A DNA stretch of 64,000 nt. Origin: Teredinibacter waterburyi (lineage in GTDB: Bacteria > Pseudomonadota > Gammaproteobacteria > Pseudomonadales > Cellvibrionaceae). Where the stretch lies: assembly GCF_001922985.1 (NCBI RefSeq), contig NZ_MRUH01000169.1:1-64000 (forward strand), given 5' to 3'. The notes below the pieces were generated by a model. It was not told the DNA's origin and searched no databases. It saw only the letters and a list, made by a program, of their open reading frames with translations. How positions within the stretch are numbered: position 1 is the first letter of the stretch; the number at the start of each line of letters is the position of its first letter. Position numbers and translations under genes: made by a program. This document shows positions 36,831-44,411 of this stretch, one piece after another.

Positions 36831-37235
36831 ATGAATACTTATCGCAACTCATTTCTGTTCACGTTGGCTCAAAGCTTTGTTGTCTGTTTTTCCGTGCTGC
36901 TGTTTGCCAATGCCGGTTATGCCCATGAAAACCACAACAAAATGCCGGTGTCTATAAAAAAGGCATTGGACATAGGTTTGTCGACAGCGCACCAATACAG
37001 CCGTGAAGATTCGCCATTCGCGCTAAAAAAGCTGCCTGTAAGTTGGGCTGCGCTGGATCAATCTGCCGTTAAAATCCATAAAAATGGCCGCGGCTACTAT
37101 ATTGTCTCGGTGGAAAACAAAGCCGAAGCTAAAACCTTATATGTTTTGATCGCACTTGCCGGTGACGTATTCGATGCAAACTTCAGCGGCGAATTTAAGT
37201 TGTTCCCCAAGCCTGGTTATATTCCCCATGACTGA
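36831..37235 (+). CDS. Small exported DUF6488-like protein
   Basis: A 134-residue protein from ATG 36831; ATG 36819 would overlap the zntB-like gene. A signal peptide (about 1-32, ending NAGYA) is followed by HENHNK and a domain with LKKLPVSWAALD and TLYVLIALAGDVFDANFSGEF. This pattern resembles DUF6488, a small periplasmic family of gammaproteobacteria with no known function. The His-rich start of the mature part could touch metal, consistent with the adjacent metal transporter, but that is speculation. Its end overlaps the next gene by 8 bases. Confidence 0.7.
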   Translation: MNTYRNSFLFTLAQSFVVCFSVLLFANAGYAHENHNKMPVSIKKALDIGLSTAHQYSREDSPFALKKLPVSWAALDQSAVKIHKNGRGYYIVSVENKAEAKTLYVLIALAGDVFDANFSGEFKLFPKPGYIPHD

Positions 37236-37623
37236 TCGGCTTGAATCTAGCAAGGATCGGCTGGCACCAGGGGAATCGATAGCAAGCGTGCAGGCCTATC
37301 TGCGCGACTTCGCCAGGCAGCGTGATTGGCAGCAATACCACAACCCTAAAAATTTGGTTATGGCGCTCAGCGTAGAGGCGTCGGAGCTACTAGAAATTTT
37401 TCAGTGGCTTAGCCCTGAGCAGGCGGAAAATCTAAATCCTCAACAGCGTGAAGCTGCCAGCCATGAAATGGCCGATGTCTTTCTGTACCTGTTGCGTTTA
37501 GCCGATCAACTGGATATCGACCTGTGGGACGCGGTCGCGCTCAAAACAAAGCTAAATGAAGCGCGCTATCCTGCCGATAAAGTTCGCGGTAGCGCGAAAA
37601 AATATTCGGATTATACCGATTAG
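37228..37623 (+). CDS. MazG-like nucleotide pyrophosphohydrolase
   Basis: A 131-residue protein starting at ATG 37228 inside the end of the previous gene. It has the MazG/dCTPase metal-binding pattern: SVEASELLEIFQWL (ExxE) and HEMADVFLYLLRLAD (ExxD), in the arrangement of the small RS21-C6/dCTP pyrophosphatase group. It likely cleans modified or excess NTPs to NMP and PPi. Confidence 0.88.
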   Translation: MTDRLESSKDRLAPGESIASVQAYLRDFARQRDWQQYHNPKNLVMALSVEASELLEIFQWLSPEQAENLNPQQREAASHEMADVFLYLLRLADQLDIDLWDAVALKTKLNEARYPADKVRGSAKKYSDYTD

Positions 37624-37633
37624 GCCAAGTGCA

Positions 37634-37651
37634 TGGCGCTGTTATAGCGCC
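37634..37651. terminator. Short hairpin between convergent MazG-like and rlmJ genes
   Basis: GGCGCT-GTTAT-AGCGCC (37635-37651) lies in the 28-base gap between two converging genes. It has no T-run, so bidirectional termination is only suggested by its place. Confidence 0.35.
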
Positions 37652-38485
37652 TTACAGTGTATCGAGTGCACGCCAGTGACTGCCGCCGTCAGTCGCCACT
37701 AGAGGCGCTGCAAATTCTAAGAACTCGGTTACTTCTGCGGTTAACGACCAAGGCGGATTAATCACAATCATACCGCTACCTCGCATCCCTTTTGCCGCTT
37801 CATCCGCCGTTACCGAGAGCTCGTAGCATGCAATTTTCTCATGTTGTTGCTTGCGCACTGCACGGTGTAAGCGCGCCACCTGATCTGAATTTACAATCGG
37901 ATACCAAATTGCGTAAACACCCGTCGAAAACTTACGTGTTAGTACCTGCAGATGATCCGCCACTTTGCTGTAGTCCTGCTTAAGCTCGTAGGAGGGGTCG
38001 ATAAACACTACACCGCGTCGTTCGACAGGAGGCAGAAGTGATGCGCTTTTTTGGAAGCCATCAACGTCATAGCAGTGAGAATTCTTAAAAGCGGACATGG
38101 TTTTTTCGAGTCGAGGAAAGTCTTGTGGGTGTAGTTCACAAAGCTCCAAACGGTCGTAGGGGCGCAGTAGCTGTGCCGCCAGCCACGGCGAACCCGGGTA
38201 GCTGTAGCTATTGTTTGAACCGCATTTGGCAACTAAGTTGAGGTAGTCTTTAACTAATGCGGGTGTTTTCGGTGCATTGCGAATACGGCCAATACCGTCG
38301 TTGTATTCCTGAAGCTTCTGCGCCTCCGATGTATTTAAATCGTAGCGTCCTGCACCTGCGTGGGTATCGATATAACGCAGAGGTTTATCTTTTTGAGTGA
38401 GGTAGGACAATATTCTACACAGTGTGTAGTGCTTTAATATGTCGGCGTGGTTACCTGCATGGTAAAGGTGGCGATAGCTGAGCAT
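37652..38485 (-). CDS. rlmJ: 23S rRNA (adenine2030-N6)-methyltransferase
   Basis: A 277-residue methyltransferase. The start MLSYRHLYHAGNHADILKH is the RlmJ hallmark, and DTHAGAGRYDL is the SAM-binding loop. The catalytic NPPY-type motif reads DPSYE here where E. coli has DPPYE. The remainder (GVYAIWYPIV and GSGMIVINPPW) fits the family. It is monocistronic and convergent with the MazG-like gene. Confidence 0.94.
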   Translation of the reverse strand: MLSYRHLYHAGNHADILKHYTLCRILSYLTQKDKPLRYIDTHAGAGRYDLNTSEAQKLQEYNDGIGRIRNAPKTPALVKDYLNLVAKCGSNNSYSYPGSPWLAAQLLRPYDRLELCELHPQDFPRLEKTMSAFKNSHCYDVDGFQKSASLLPPVERRGVVFIDPSYELKQDYSKVADHLQVLTRKFSTGVYAIWYPIVNSDQVARLHRAVRKQQHEKIACYELSVTADEAAKGMRGSGMIVINPPWSLTAEVTEFLEFAAPLVATDGGSHWRALDTL

Positions 38486-38546
38486 TATTGATTGGTATCC
38501 TGATTGATTGGTGCGCTAGGGGTACGCGCGCGAAGATAGTGACTGT

Positions 38547-39512
38547 TTAATTAGCGGTGCTGGGATTTAGTGTTTGCAGGTCGTTAATGTTGAGCCATAG
38601 TTGGTTGTTCGCAAGTGGGGTTTGTTCGGAGAGCAGGGGATTGGTCAGCTTAAGCACTTTGCGCTCATGCAGTTTTGCGCGGCGAATATCGCTGCCAAAG
38701 CGATCGTAGAAAATCTCGTCGAACGAACCGTTGTTAATGGCTTTTAATAATCCCTGCTCAATAATATCTGCGAGCGCTTGATTATCTTTTGCGACAAAAA
38801 AATAGTAGGCGGCGGGGTAGTGCAGCGCTAAATGATTTTCCACCACGAGGTCGGATTCGCTGAATTGTTGCTGCTCGTTCCACACTTCTACTAAGGACCG
38901 TGGAAAATAGTCGATACGGCCGACGTCGAGCATTTTGAATAAGCCACGGCTATAGGACGAGAGTTCTAGTGCAAAATTGTTTTTATCGAGGATTTCGGCA
39001 TCGGGCCAGTCGTGACCTTGCCCAGCTACCATTTTCTGCAGCCCCGCTGTTGTCTCAATAGCGGCAAAGTGAGCTTGGTTTCTGGTGTGAATAAAGAGCA
39101 GGCGCCAGCCGATTAGGCCCTTATAGATGGGGACTCGAATAGGGCGCAACATAGATTCGTGTCGCTGGTTGGTCATTAGCCAGTGTACGTCGTAGCGGCC
39201 ATCAATAAGATTGCGGCTGCTGCGGCTTTCCAGAACCCAAGATGAGTTAACAGGTTGCAGCTTTAAAGGTTGGTTCATTTCCGCAAAGGCGAGCTCTAGG
39301 AGCTTAAGCTTGTAAAGGTCGTTCGGGTTGATCTCGCCAGATTCGAGCCCTGGGTAACGTACCAGCCAGCTTTGCGGTGGGACGGTACTGTTGGTTTCGA
39401 TGGCTGGCTGGATACCATGCGGAACAGTGGTGGGCGTAGGCGACCCCGCCGCTAATACTGGCGCAATCAGGCTGATCGAAAATAGAAAAACAACGAATTT
39501 TACCGAGAGCAT
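38547..39512 (-). CDS. Orphan periplasmic solute-binding protein (family 3 type)
   Basis: A 321-residue exported protein with signal peptide (about 1-22, ending VLAAG). The remainder resembles the amino-acid-type solute-binding fold: YDVHWLMTNQRHE, then ELSSYSRGLFKMLDVGRIDYFPRS and a closing FFVAKDNQALADIIEQGLLKAINNGSFDEI. No permease or ATPase is nearby, so it may act as a periplasmic sensor partner rather than in transport. The 141 bases upstream separate it from the divergent TolB-like gene. Confidence 0.7.
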   Translation of the reverse strand: MLSVKFVVFLFSISLIAPVLAAGSPTPTTVPHGIQPAIETNSTVPPQSWLVRYPGLESGEINPNDLYKLKLLELAFAEMNQPLKLQPVNSSWVLESRSSRNLIDGRYDVHWLMTNQRHESMLRPIRVPIYKGLIGWRLLFIHTRNQAHFAAIETTAGLQKMVAGQGHDWPDAEILDKNNFALELSSYSRGLFKMLDVGRIDYFPRSLVEVWNEQQQFSESDLVVENHLALHYPAAYYFFVAKDNQALADIIEQGLLKAINNGSFDEIFYDRFGSDIRRAKLHERKVLKLTNPLLSEQTPLANNQLWLNINDLQTLNPSTAN

Positions 39513-39734
39513 GACCTAGCGCTATGTATTATGACGGGTTGTGTTCACTAGTATGTTACTAATCGAGCGGAGTATCCATTTAAAAAGGGCTCGAGAATTG
39601 TCCATTAAACTAATTTTAGTGTGTAACTTAAATTTAACAATTCACTTTTTAGAATGCTTGTTGCGCGTGGAGGGCCGGGTGCTCCTGATCCCTACCTATC
39701 GCGTTTATGGGCCACAATAGGAGTAGCAATTGCG

Positions 39735-40613
39735 ATGAGTAAGGCAACGACAGTAGCGCCGGTGTTGGTTGTTAGTCAGTTGGAAATTCTCGATATAGCG
39801 TCCAAATCACGCGATGTTATTCACGTTGGAGCCGATGTATTTGAGGCGCCAAATTGGCATCCATACGATAATTATTTGATTATTAATCGCGCTGGATACT
39901 TGTATCGAGTGGACCTTGAAAGCCATGTGGTTAAACAGATCGATACCGACTTTGCGGTAAGGTGCAACAACGATCACGGCATCTCGGCTGACGGAAAATG
40001 GTTGGTGGTGAGTCATCATGATAGCGAAAGCGATGATAAATCAGTGCTATATATATTGCCGGTAGAGGGCGGGGTTCCGCGTAGGGTTACCGAGCATGCG
40101 CCATCCTATTGGCACGGTTGGTCACCGGACGGTAAAACCTTGGCCTATGTCGCTGGACGCACTGCCAGTAAAGACTATGACATCTACTCGATCTCTGTAG
40201 AAGGTGGCCCAGAAACCCGTTTAACCGCTACCCCAGGGCTTGATGACGGCCCAGATTACTCCCCCTGTGGACGCTATATTTATTACAACTCCTACCAAAC
40301 TGGAATGATGCAAATATGGCGGATGGATGCCGACGGAGCTAACCCAGTACAGCTTGTCGAGTCGCCACATTCGGACTGGTTTCCGCACCCTTCACCCGAT
40401 GGTAAATGGTTGGTGTTTATTCGCTATCTTGAAAATCAACAGGAAGCTCATCCGTTTGGACGGGATGTACAGCTTATGTTGTTAAACAATGACAGTGGTG
40501 AACTGCAGCCGTTAACTGATATTTTTTATGGTGGACAGGGGAGTTTGAATGTTCCGAGTTGGTCGCCGGACAGCAAGAAGCTGGCGTTCGTAAGCTATAT
40601 TGATCAAGCCTGA
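39735..40613 (+). CDS. TolB-like beta-propeller protein
   Basis: About 292 residues from ATG 39735, supported by TAGGAG 11 bases upstream; an in-frame ATG at 39654 has no site. Repeats of the WD40-like/PD40 type with SPDGK or SADGK turns recur every 45-50 residues (DNDHGISADGKW region, HGWSPDGKTLAYV, DYSPCGRYIYYN, PHPSPDGKWLVFI, PSWSPDSKKLAFV). No signal peptide is present with this start, so it may be cytosolic. Function unknown; such propellers often bind sugars or proteins. Confidence 0.75.
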   Translation: MSKATTVAPVLVVSQLEILDIASKSRDVIHVGADVFEAPNWHPYDNYLIINRAGYLYRVDLESHVVKQIDTDFAVRCNNDHGISADGKWLVVSHHDSESDDKSVLYILPVEGGVPRRVTEHAPSYWHGWSPDGKTLAYVAGRTASKDYDIYSISVEGGPETRLTATPGLDDGPDYSPCGRYIYYNSYQTGMMQIWRMDADGANPVQLVESPHSDWFPHPSPDGKWLVFIRYLENQQEAHPFGRDVQLMLLNNDSGELQPLTDIFYGGQGSLNVPSWSPDSKKLAFVSYIDQA

Positions 40614-40643
40614 GAGTAAGTGGCCTGTACGTTCTAAGGAATA

Positions 40644-40673
40644 ATAAAGCCACTCATTAATCAATGGCTTTAT
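40644..40673. terminator. Bidirectional hairpin between the TolB-like and cyclase genes
   Basis: A perfect 9-bp stem ATAAAGCCA (40644-40652) / TGGCTTTAT (40665-40673) with a 12-base loop, in the gap between converging genes. It overlaps the stop of the cyclase gene. Confidence 0.55.
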
Positions 40674-41959
40674 CCCATGATCGTGCAGTTGCCGCCAATC
40701 GATTTCGCTTTGGCAATTGCCGTGTCGAGATCTTGAAATGCGGTGATGAAGCCGCCTTCCACGCCGAGCTCACAAATTGACGCACAGATGGTAACGCTGG
40801 ATCGTTTGCTTTTTTCTTGAATCCAAGCGGATAAAATTTTACGAATATTTTCCACCATCACAAATGCGCTTGCGGTGTCGGTGTCGGGGCAGAGCATCAC
40901 AAATTCGTCGCTGTCCCAACGCGCCAGAACATGGTCGGCACGAGCGTGAGACTGAATGACGTCGGTAATGTTTTGTAAGAAGTCATCTGTGTTAGCGAGG
41001 CCAAGATGTTCTTTGGCATTTTTAAATTGATCAATGCTAAAGAGTGCGAGTGACGCTGTTTTAGTGCTTGCCGTGCTATTTAGAAAGCGGTCGATTTCTG
41101 CGGTGAAACCTAAGCGGTTTAAGGTTCCTGTTAGCGGGTCCGACTTCGACAGGTTTTCCAACTCTGCGGAACGTGTTTTAAGCTTTTGGTTAAGTTCGTT
41201 CAACTCATCGATACGGTTAAGGTTCTCCTGACCGGCGCGGTATAATGCTAACCAGCGCATTAAGGCAACCGCAAATGCGCCAAGCAGCCAAAGCGTAATG
41301 ATACCTAAATACCATTGTTCTGCGGAAATACGCTTCCCGACTAATTCAACATTAATAATACGAATTTCGTGATCGCCAAATGGGTAGGGGTTTGCAAAAT
41401 CCAGCCCAATGTTGACGACGTTAGCGAACTCGGGTCTGGATTGTTCGCGGGTAAGTTCGTAGTGATCTATCCACCAGTCGGCAACGGTGAACTCATTTAA
41501 CTCTATATTTATTGGCCGATTTAAGTCGGAGGTATTGAGTTGCACACTCATAAATTTGCCATCATAGCCGTCGAGTTTATCCGCCATTGTGGCGTCGTAG
41601 TCGCGCAGATAAAGGCGAATTTTTTTCGCAGGTCCGGTGTAGGTGATATGTAGGTTTAAAGAGTCGTATTGTGTTAAGTCTAAACCTTTACTGTGGCTCG
41701 TACCCGGTACTGCGGAAATACCGCAAAAAGGATATTGCAGCCCTTCGCGCAGTTTACAGGCCCACAACCCGTTGGTTTGATCTAGCCAGTAGGCTTCGCT
41801 TTCGCCACCGTCGCGGCTATCTGCGTAAAGAGAACGCCGTGAATCGGGCGAGCTCATTACCTGCAGGGTTCTGTCGGGGATGTGTTTGTATAGGGCTATT
41901 GCCGCAACGCTTAACAGCGGCGCTATAAGAATGTAGACAATCGATCGAGATTTAATCAT
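40670..41959 (-). CDS. Degenerate GGDEF membrane protein (probably inactive cyclase)
   Basis: A 429-residue inner-membrane protein: TM1 (about 7-24), a periplasmic beta-rich domain (about 45-210), TM2 (about 218-238), a coiled coil and a GGDEF-fold domain (about 275-425). The signature is broken: RWDSDEF replaces RWGGDEF, the inhibition site is RADH instead of RxxD, and FKxxND reads FKNAKEH. It is therefore unlikely to make c-di-GMP. The periplasmic part is homologous to that of the next gene upstream (shared FMSVQLNT/FMSLMLRT, ELNEFTVADWW/DFNELTVIDWW and G-D/DY patterns), marking a tandem duplication. Confidence 0.85.
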   Translation of the reverse strand: MIKSRSIVYILIAPLLSVAAIALYKHIPDRTLQVMSSPDSRRSLYADSRDGGESEAYWLDQTNGLWACKLREGLQYPFCGISAVPGTSHSKGLDLTQYDSLNLHITYTGPAKKIRLYLRDYDATMADKLDGYDGKFMSVQLNTSDLNRPINIELNEFTVADWWIDHYELTREQSRPEFANVVNIGLDFANPYPFGDHEIRIINVELVGKRISAEQWYLGIITLWLLGAFAVALMRWLALYRAGQENLNRIDELNELNQKLKTRSAELENLSKSDPLTGTLNRLGFTAEIDRFLNSTASTKTASLALFSIDQFKNAKEHLGLANTDDFLQNITDVIQSHARADHVLARWDSDEFVMLCPDTDTASAFVMVENIRKILSAWIQEKSKRSSVTICASICELGVEGGFITAFQDLDTAIAKAKSIGGNCTIMG

Positions 41960-42024
41960 TTGCAGACCTGAAAGCGTTGTAAATAGAAGGCATAACTGTG
42001 TTGTCCAATTTGGGATCGCCAGCG

Positions 42025-43326
42025 CTAGTCCGTGCTATTGGGTGTTGGCAGGTAAATAACACAGTTGCGACCGGAATCCTTTGCACGATAAAGCGCGTCG
42101 TCGGCACGTTTGAATGCGGTGGTAAACGTGTCCGATGAAGAGAACATTGTTGCGCCGATGCTGATGCTTACACTCAAGGGGTTATGTGCTTCAAATCGAT
42201 AGGCCGCTACCGCACCGCGGAGTTTGTCGGCAAGTAGGCGCAGATACTCAGCGTTAATATCGGTGCAAACTAACAGGAATTCCTCCCCGCCCCAGCGTCC
42301 GAATACGTCTTTGTCGCGGGTATTTAGCGAGACCACGGCGGTTAAGCCCTGAAGAATTCTATCGCCAGCATCATGACCGCGACGATCATTGATACGTTTG
42401 AAATGGTCGACATCGATTACAAGTAAACCAATGTTGTCGCGAGTTCTATTTTTTTCTAGCAGTTCAAATATGAATTGCTCCATACCTCCGCGATTTAAAA
42501 TGCCGGTAAGGGTATCGGTAGTCGATTTAACTTCGTATTCGTGCTTTTCAATTTCAAGCTTGTGGTAGCTAGAGGCGAGTTCAGTTAGGCGCTGTGTTTC
42601 GGCTTGTGATTTTTTGTTCAGTGTATAAAAGCGGCCGATACCTTCCCAGGCGAGCAGGCACATCCACAAAATAATAATCGCGAAGAATAAGTCTTCGCGC
42701 TCCAACCACTCGCCGACCATCTCAATCTTGTTGATGCGCAGCTTATGTGTACCTGGAGTGACGTAATCGATGCCGATGGTGACGACATTATCAAATTCAG
42801 TGCCTGCTAAGCGGCGAGGTAGGTCGAACTGGGTAAGCCACCAGTCGATAACCGTGAGCTCGTTAAAGTCAATAAAGACATCGCCATGAAGGTCTTGAGT
42901 GCGCAACATCAGCGACATAAATTTACTGGAGTTCTGATCCGCTTCTTTAGAGTAAGCAGGATTGAAGTTGCGAATAAATACACGGATACGTGAGGCATCA
43001 CCCTCGTAGGTTAGGTTTAGTTTGAATCCTCGGTAAGCGGAAAAGTCTAAACCTTCGCCGGCGGGTAGGCCGAAGGAAATGGAATAGCCACAACCGCCGT
43101 GAGTCTCGCTTTCTCGGTATTCGCACAACCACTCAACATCCTCTTGGTTTACCCACTCAGCGGTGCTGGTGCCACCCCAGTCGGAGTCTGCATAGATTGA
43201 ATGAACCATACCGCCGTTTGGGTGCAGCATAAGCTCGCGTTCTGGAATATAGCGGGCACAAAGCACTGCGATTAGCGTAATGAGAACGGCGCAAAGTCGT
43301 ACGGCGTTGTAGAGAGTCGAACTCAT
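42025..43326 (-). CDS. Membrane diguanylate cyclase with periplasmic sensor domain
   Basis: A 433-residue cyclase with the same plan as its neighbour: TM1 (about 8-25), a periplasmic domain (about 45-205) resembling a carbohydrate-binding-type beta-sandwich, TM2 (about 212-232), a coiled coil and GGDEF (about 268-430). The active site RWGGEEFLLV is intact, with DVDHFKRINDRRGHDAGD and the inhibition site RDKD five residues before GGEEF. The downstream paralogue starts 65 bases later on the same strand, so the pair may be co-expressed. Confidence 0.9.
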   Translation of the reverse strand: MSSTLYNAVRLCAVLITLIAVLCARYIPERELMLHPNGGMVHSIYADSDWGGTSTAEWVNQEDVEWLCEYRESETHGGCGYSISFGLPAGEGLDFSAYRGFKLNLTYEGDASRIRVFIRNFNPAYSKEADQNSSKFMSLMLRTQDLHGDVFIDFNELTVIDWWLTQFDLPRRLAGTEFDNVVTIGIDYVTPGTHKLRINKIEMVGEWLEREDLFFAIIILWMCLLAWEGIGRFYTLNKKSQAETQRLTELASSYHKLEIEKHEYEVKSTTDTLTGILNRGGMEQFIFELLEKNRTRDNIGLLVIDVDHFKRINDRRGHDAGDRILQGLTAVVSLNTRDKDVFGRWGGEEFLLVCTDINAEYLRLLADKLRGAVAAYRFEAHNPLSVSISIGATMFSSSDTFTTAFKRADDALYRAKDSGRNCVIYLPTPNSTD

Positions 43327-43775
43327 GTAGCTTACCTTTGAGGCAACGGATGATATTGAAAGATGCTTAATGCCTAGCTTATGTACGCACTATTACCAAT
43401 CTATGTGGCCACATGGTTGCCAGCATGATAATGGCGTGAATTGTGGCTTGGGTTTTAGTATGAGGGTCGCTTGATAGAGACCTAGATAGCAGCCTAGAAC
43501 CGAGCTAGAAGCTAACTGAATTCTAAATAGTGGCGTGCATTTTCCTATCAGTATAGAGCAGATATTACGGGGCGGAGGTTTCTACTGAGGAATTTTAAGC
43601 TCGCAACTCTATTATTGCCGGGAGTTGATAGTTGGAAGTTGGAAGTTGGAAGTTGAGAGTAGGGAGTTGAGAGTAGGGAGTTGATTCGCGTGGTTCGATT
43701 CAGGGCCAGTAATCCGCGGTAATCGAGTCGAGGGGGCTAATTGCGGAGTAGAGGATGCAATTGCTCGATAGAGCA
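43327..43775. other. Non-coding region with short G-rich tandem repeats
   Basis: About 450 bases without a supported gene. It includes the tandem repeats at 43631-43684 described separately. The upstream side should hold the promoter of the cyclase pair. No RNA gene or terminator is evident. Confidence 0.4.
43631..43684 (+). repeat. Tandem 7-mer and 14-mer microsatellite
   Basis: GTTGGAA is repeated three times (43631-43651), directly followed by GTTGAGAGTAGGGA repeated twice (43652-43679) and a further GTTGA. The two units share the GTTG start, so the array probably grew by slippage. Confidence 0.9.
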
Positions 43776-44171
43776 CTAGTTAGTGCGATCCATCCAGCTC
43801 CACAGTGTGAGTGCCGCATCGCAGAGTGACGTTGCATTCTCTGCATGTGCGGGATCGAGATTTTCCATCATAGTCGAAACGGCAAAAATCATATGTTTAA
43901 AGCCCTGTTGTCGTTGGCTGTTGTTGCCGCTGCGTAGCTGTAAAACACAGCGCTGTAACAAATCGATAAGTTGTTGCAGGTTTAGGTCATTGCCACTGGA
44001 AAGGGTTAGCTGTAATCCGTAAAGATCGTCCCACACTTCATCGAGCGTATCGGCATCGATGGGGGTTTCGCCCAAGTGGGCTCGCAGGCGCGTCTTGAGC
44101 TTGTGCAGGGCGAGTAAACTCGACGTATTTGTATCGATAGGTTCGCTAGGCGGCGGGAATAAAGATGTCAT
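43776..44171 (-). CDS. Uncharacterised helical protein
   Basis: A 131-residue protein of unknown function from ATG 44171, supported by GGAG 10 bases upstream; an in-frame TTG at 44195 is less likely. It is acidic, leucine-rich and predicted mostly helical (LLALHKLKTRLRAHL, LIDLLQRCVLQLRSG, SLCDAALTLWSWM), with no signal peptide or TM segment and no motif that I recognise. It stands between the cyclase pair and the NtrC-type regulator. Confidence 0.55.
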   Translation of the reverse strand: MTSLFPPPSEPIDTNTSSLLALHKLKTRLRAHLGETPIDADTLDEVWDDLYGLQLTLSSGNDLNLQQLIDLLQRCVLQLRSGNNSQRQQGFKHMIFAVSTMMENLDPAHAENATSLCDAALTLWSWMDRTN

Positions 44172-44411
44172 GTTAACTAATTCTCCAGACGACAACTTAC
44201 GTCAATTCAGTCGAATCTATAAGGCACTTTACGTGCCAGTGTTGTGAGGGTGTGTTTTTTAGTAGTGACTTCAACGGCTTAGCCGAGGTGCTGATGATGC
44301 TTAGGGATTGTGAGGGGGGCGACAAATGTTGCAGCAAGCAAAGTATGGCTGCCGAATGGCGTTACATATTGACGATTACTTGCTGCGTCTGAAGTGGTTT
44401 GCTGGACCATA

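Noticed and set aside
43688-43712. T-arm-like GGTTCGATTC that might belong to a tRNA
   Set aside because: The flanking bases do not form the 5-bp T-stem, and no acceptor, D or anticodon arm can be built around it.
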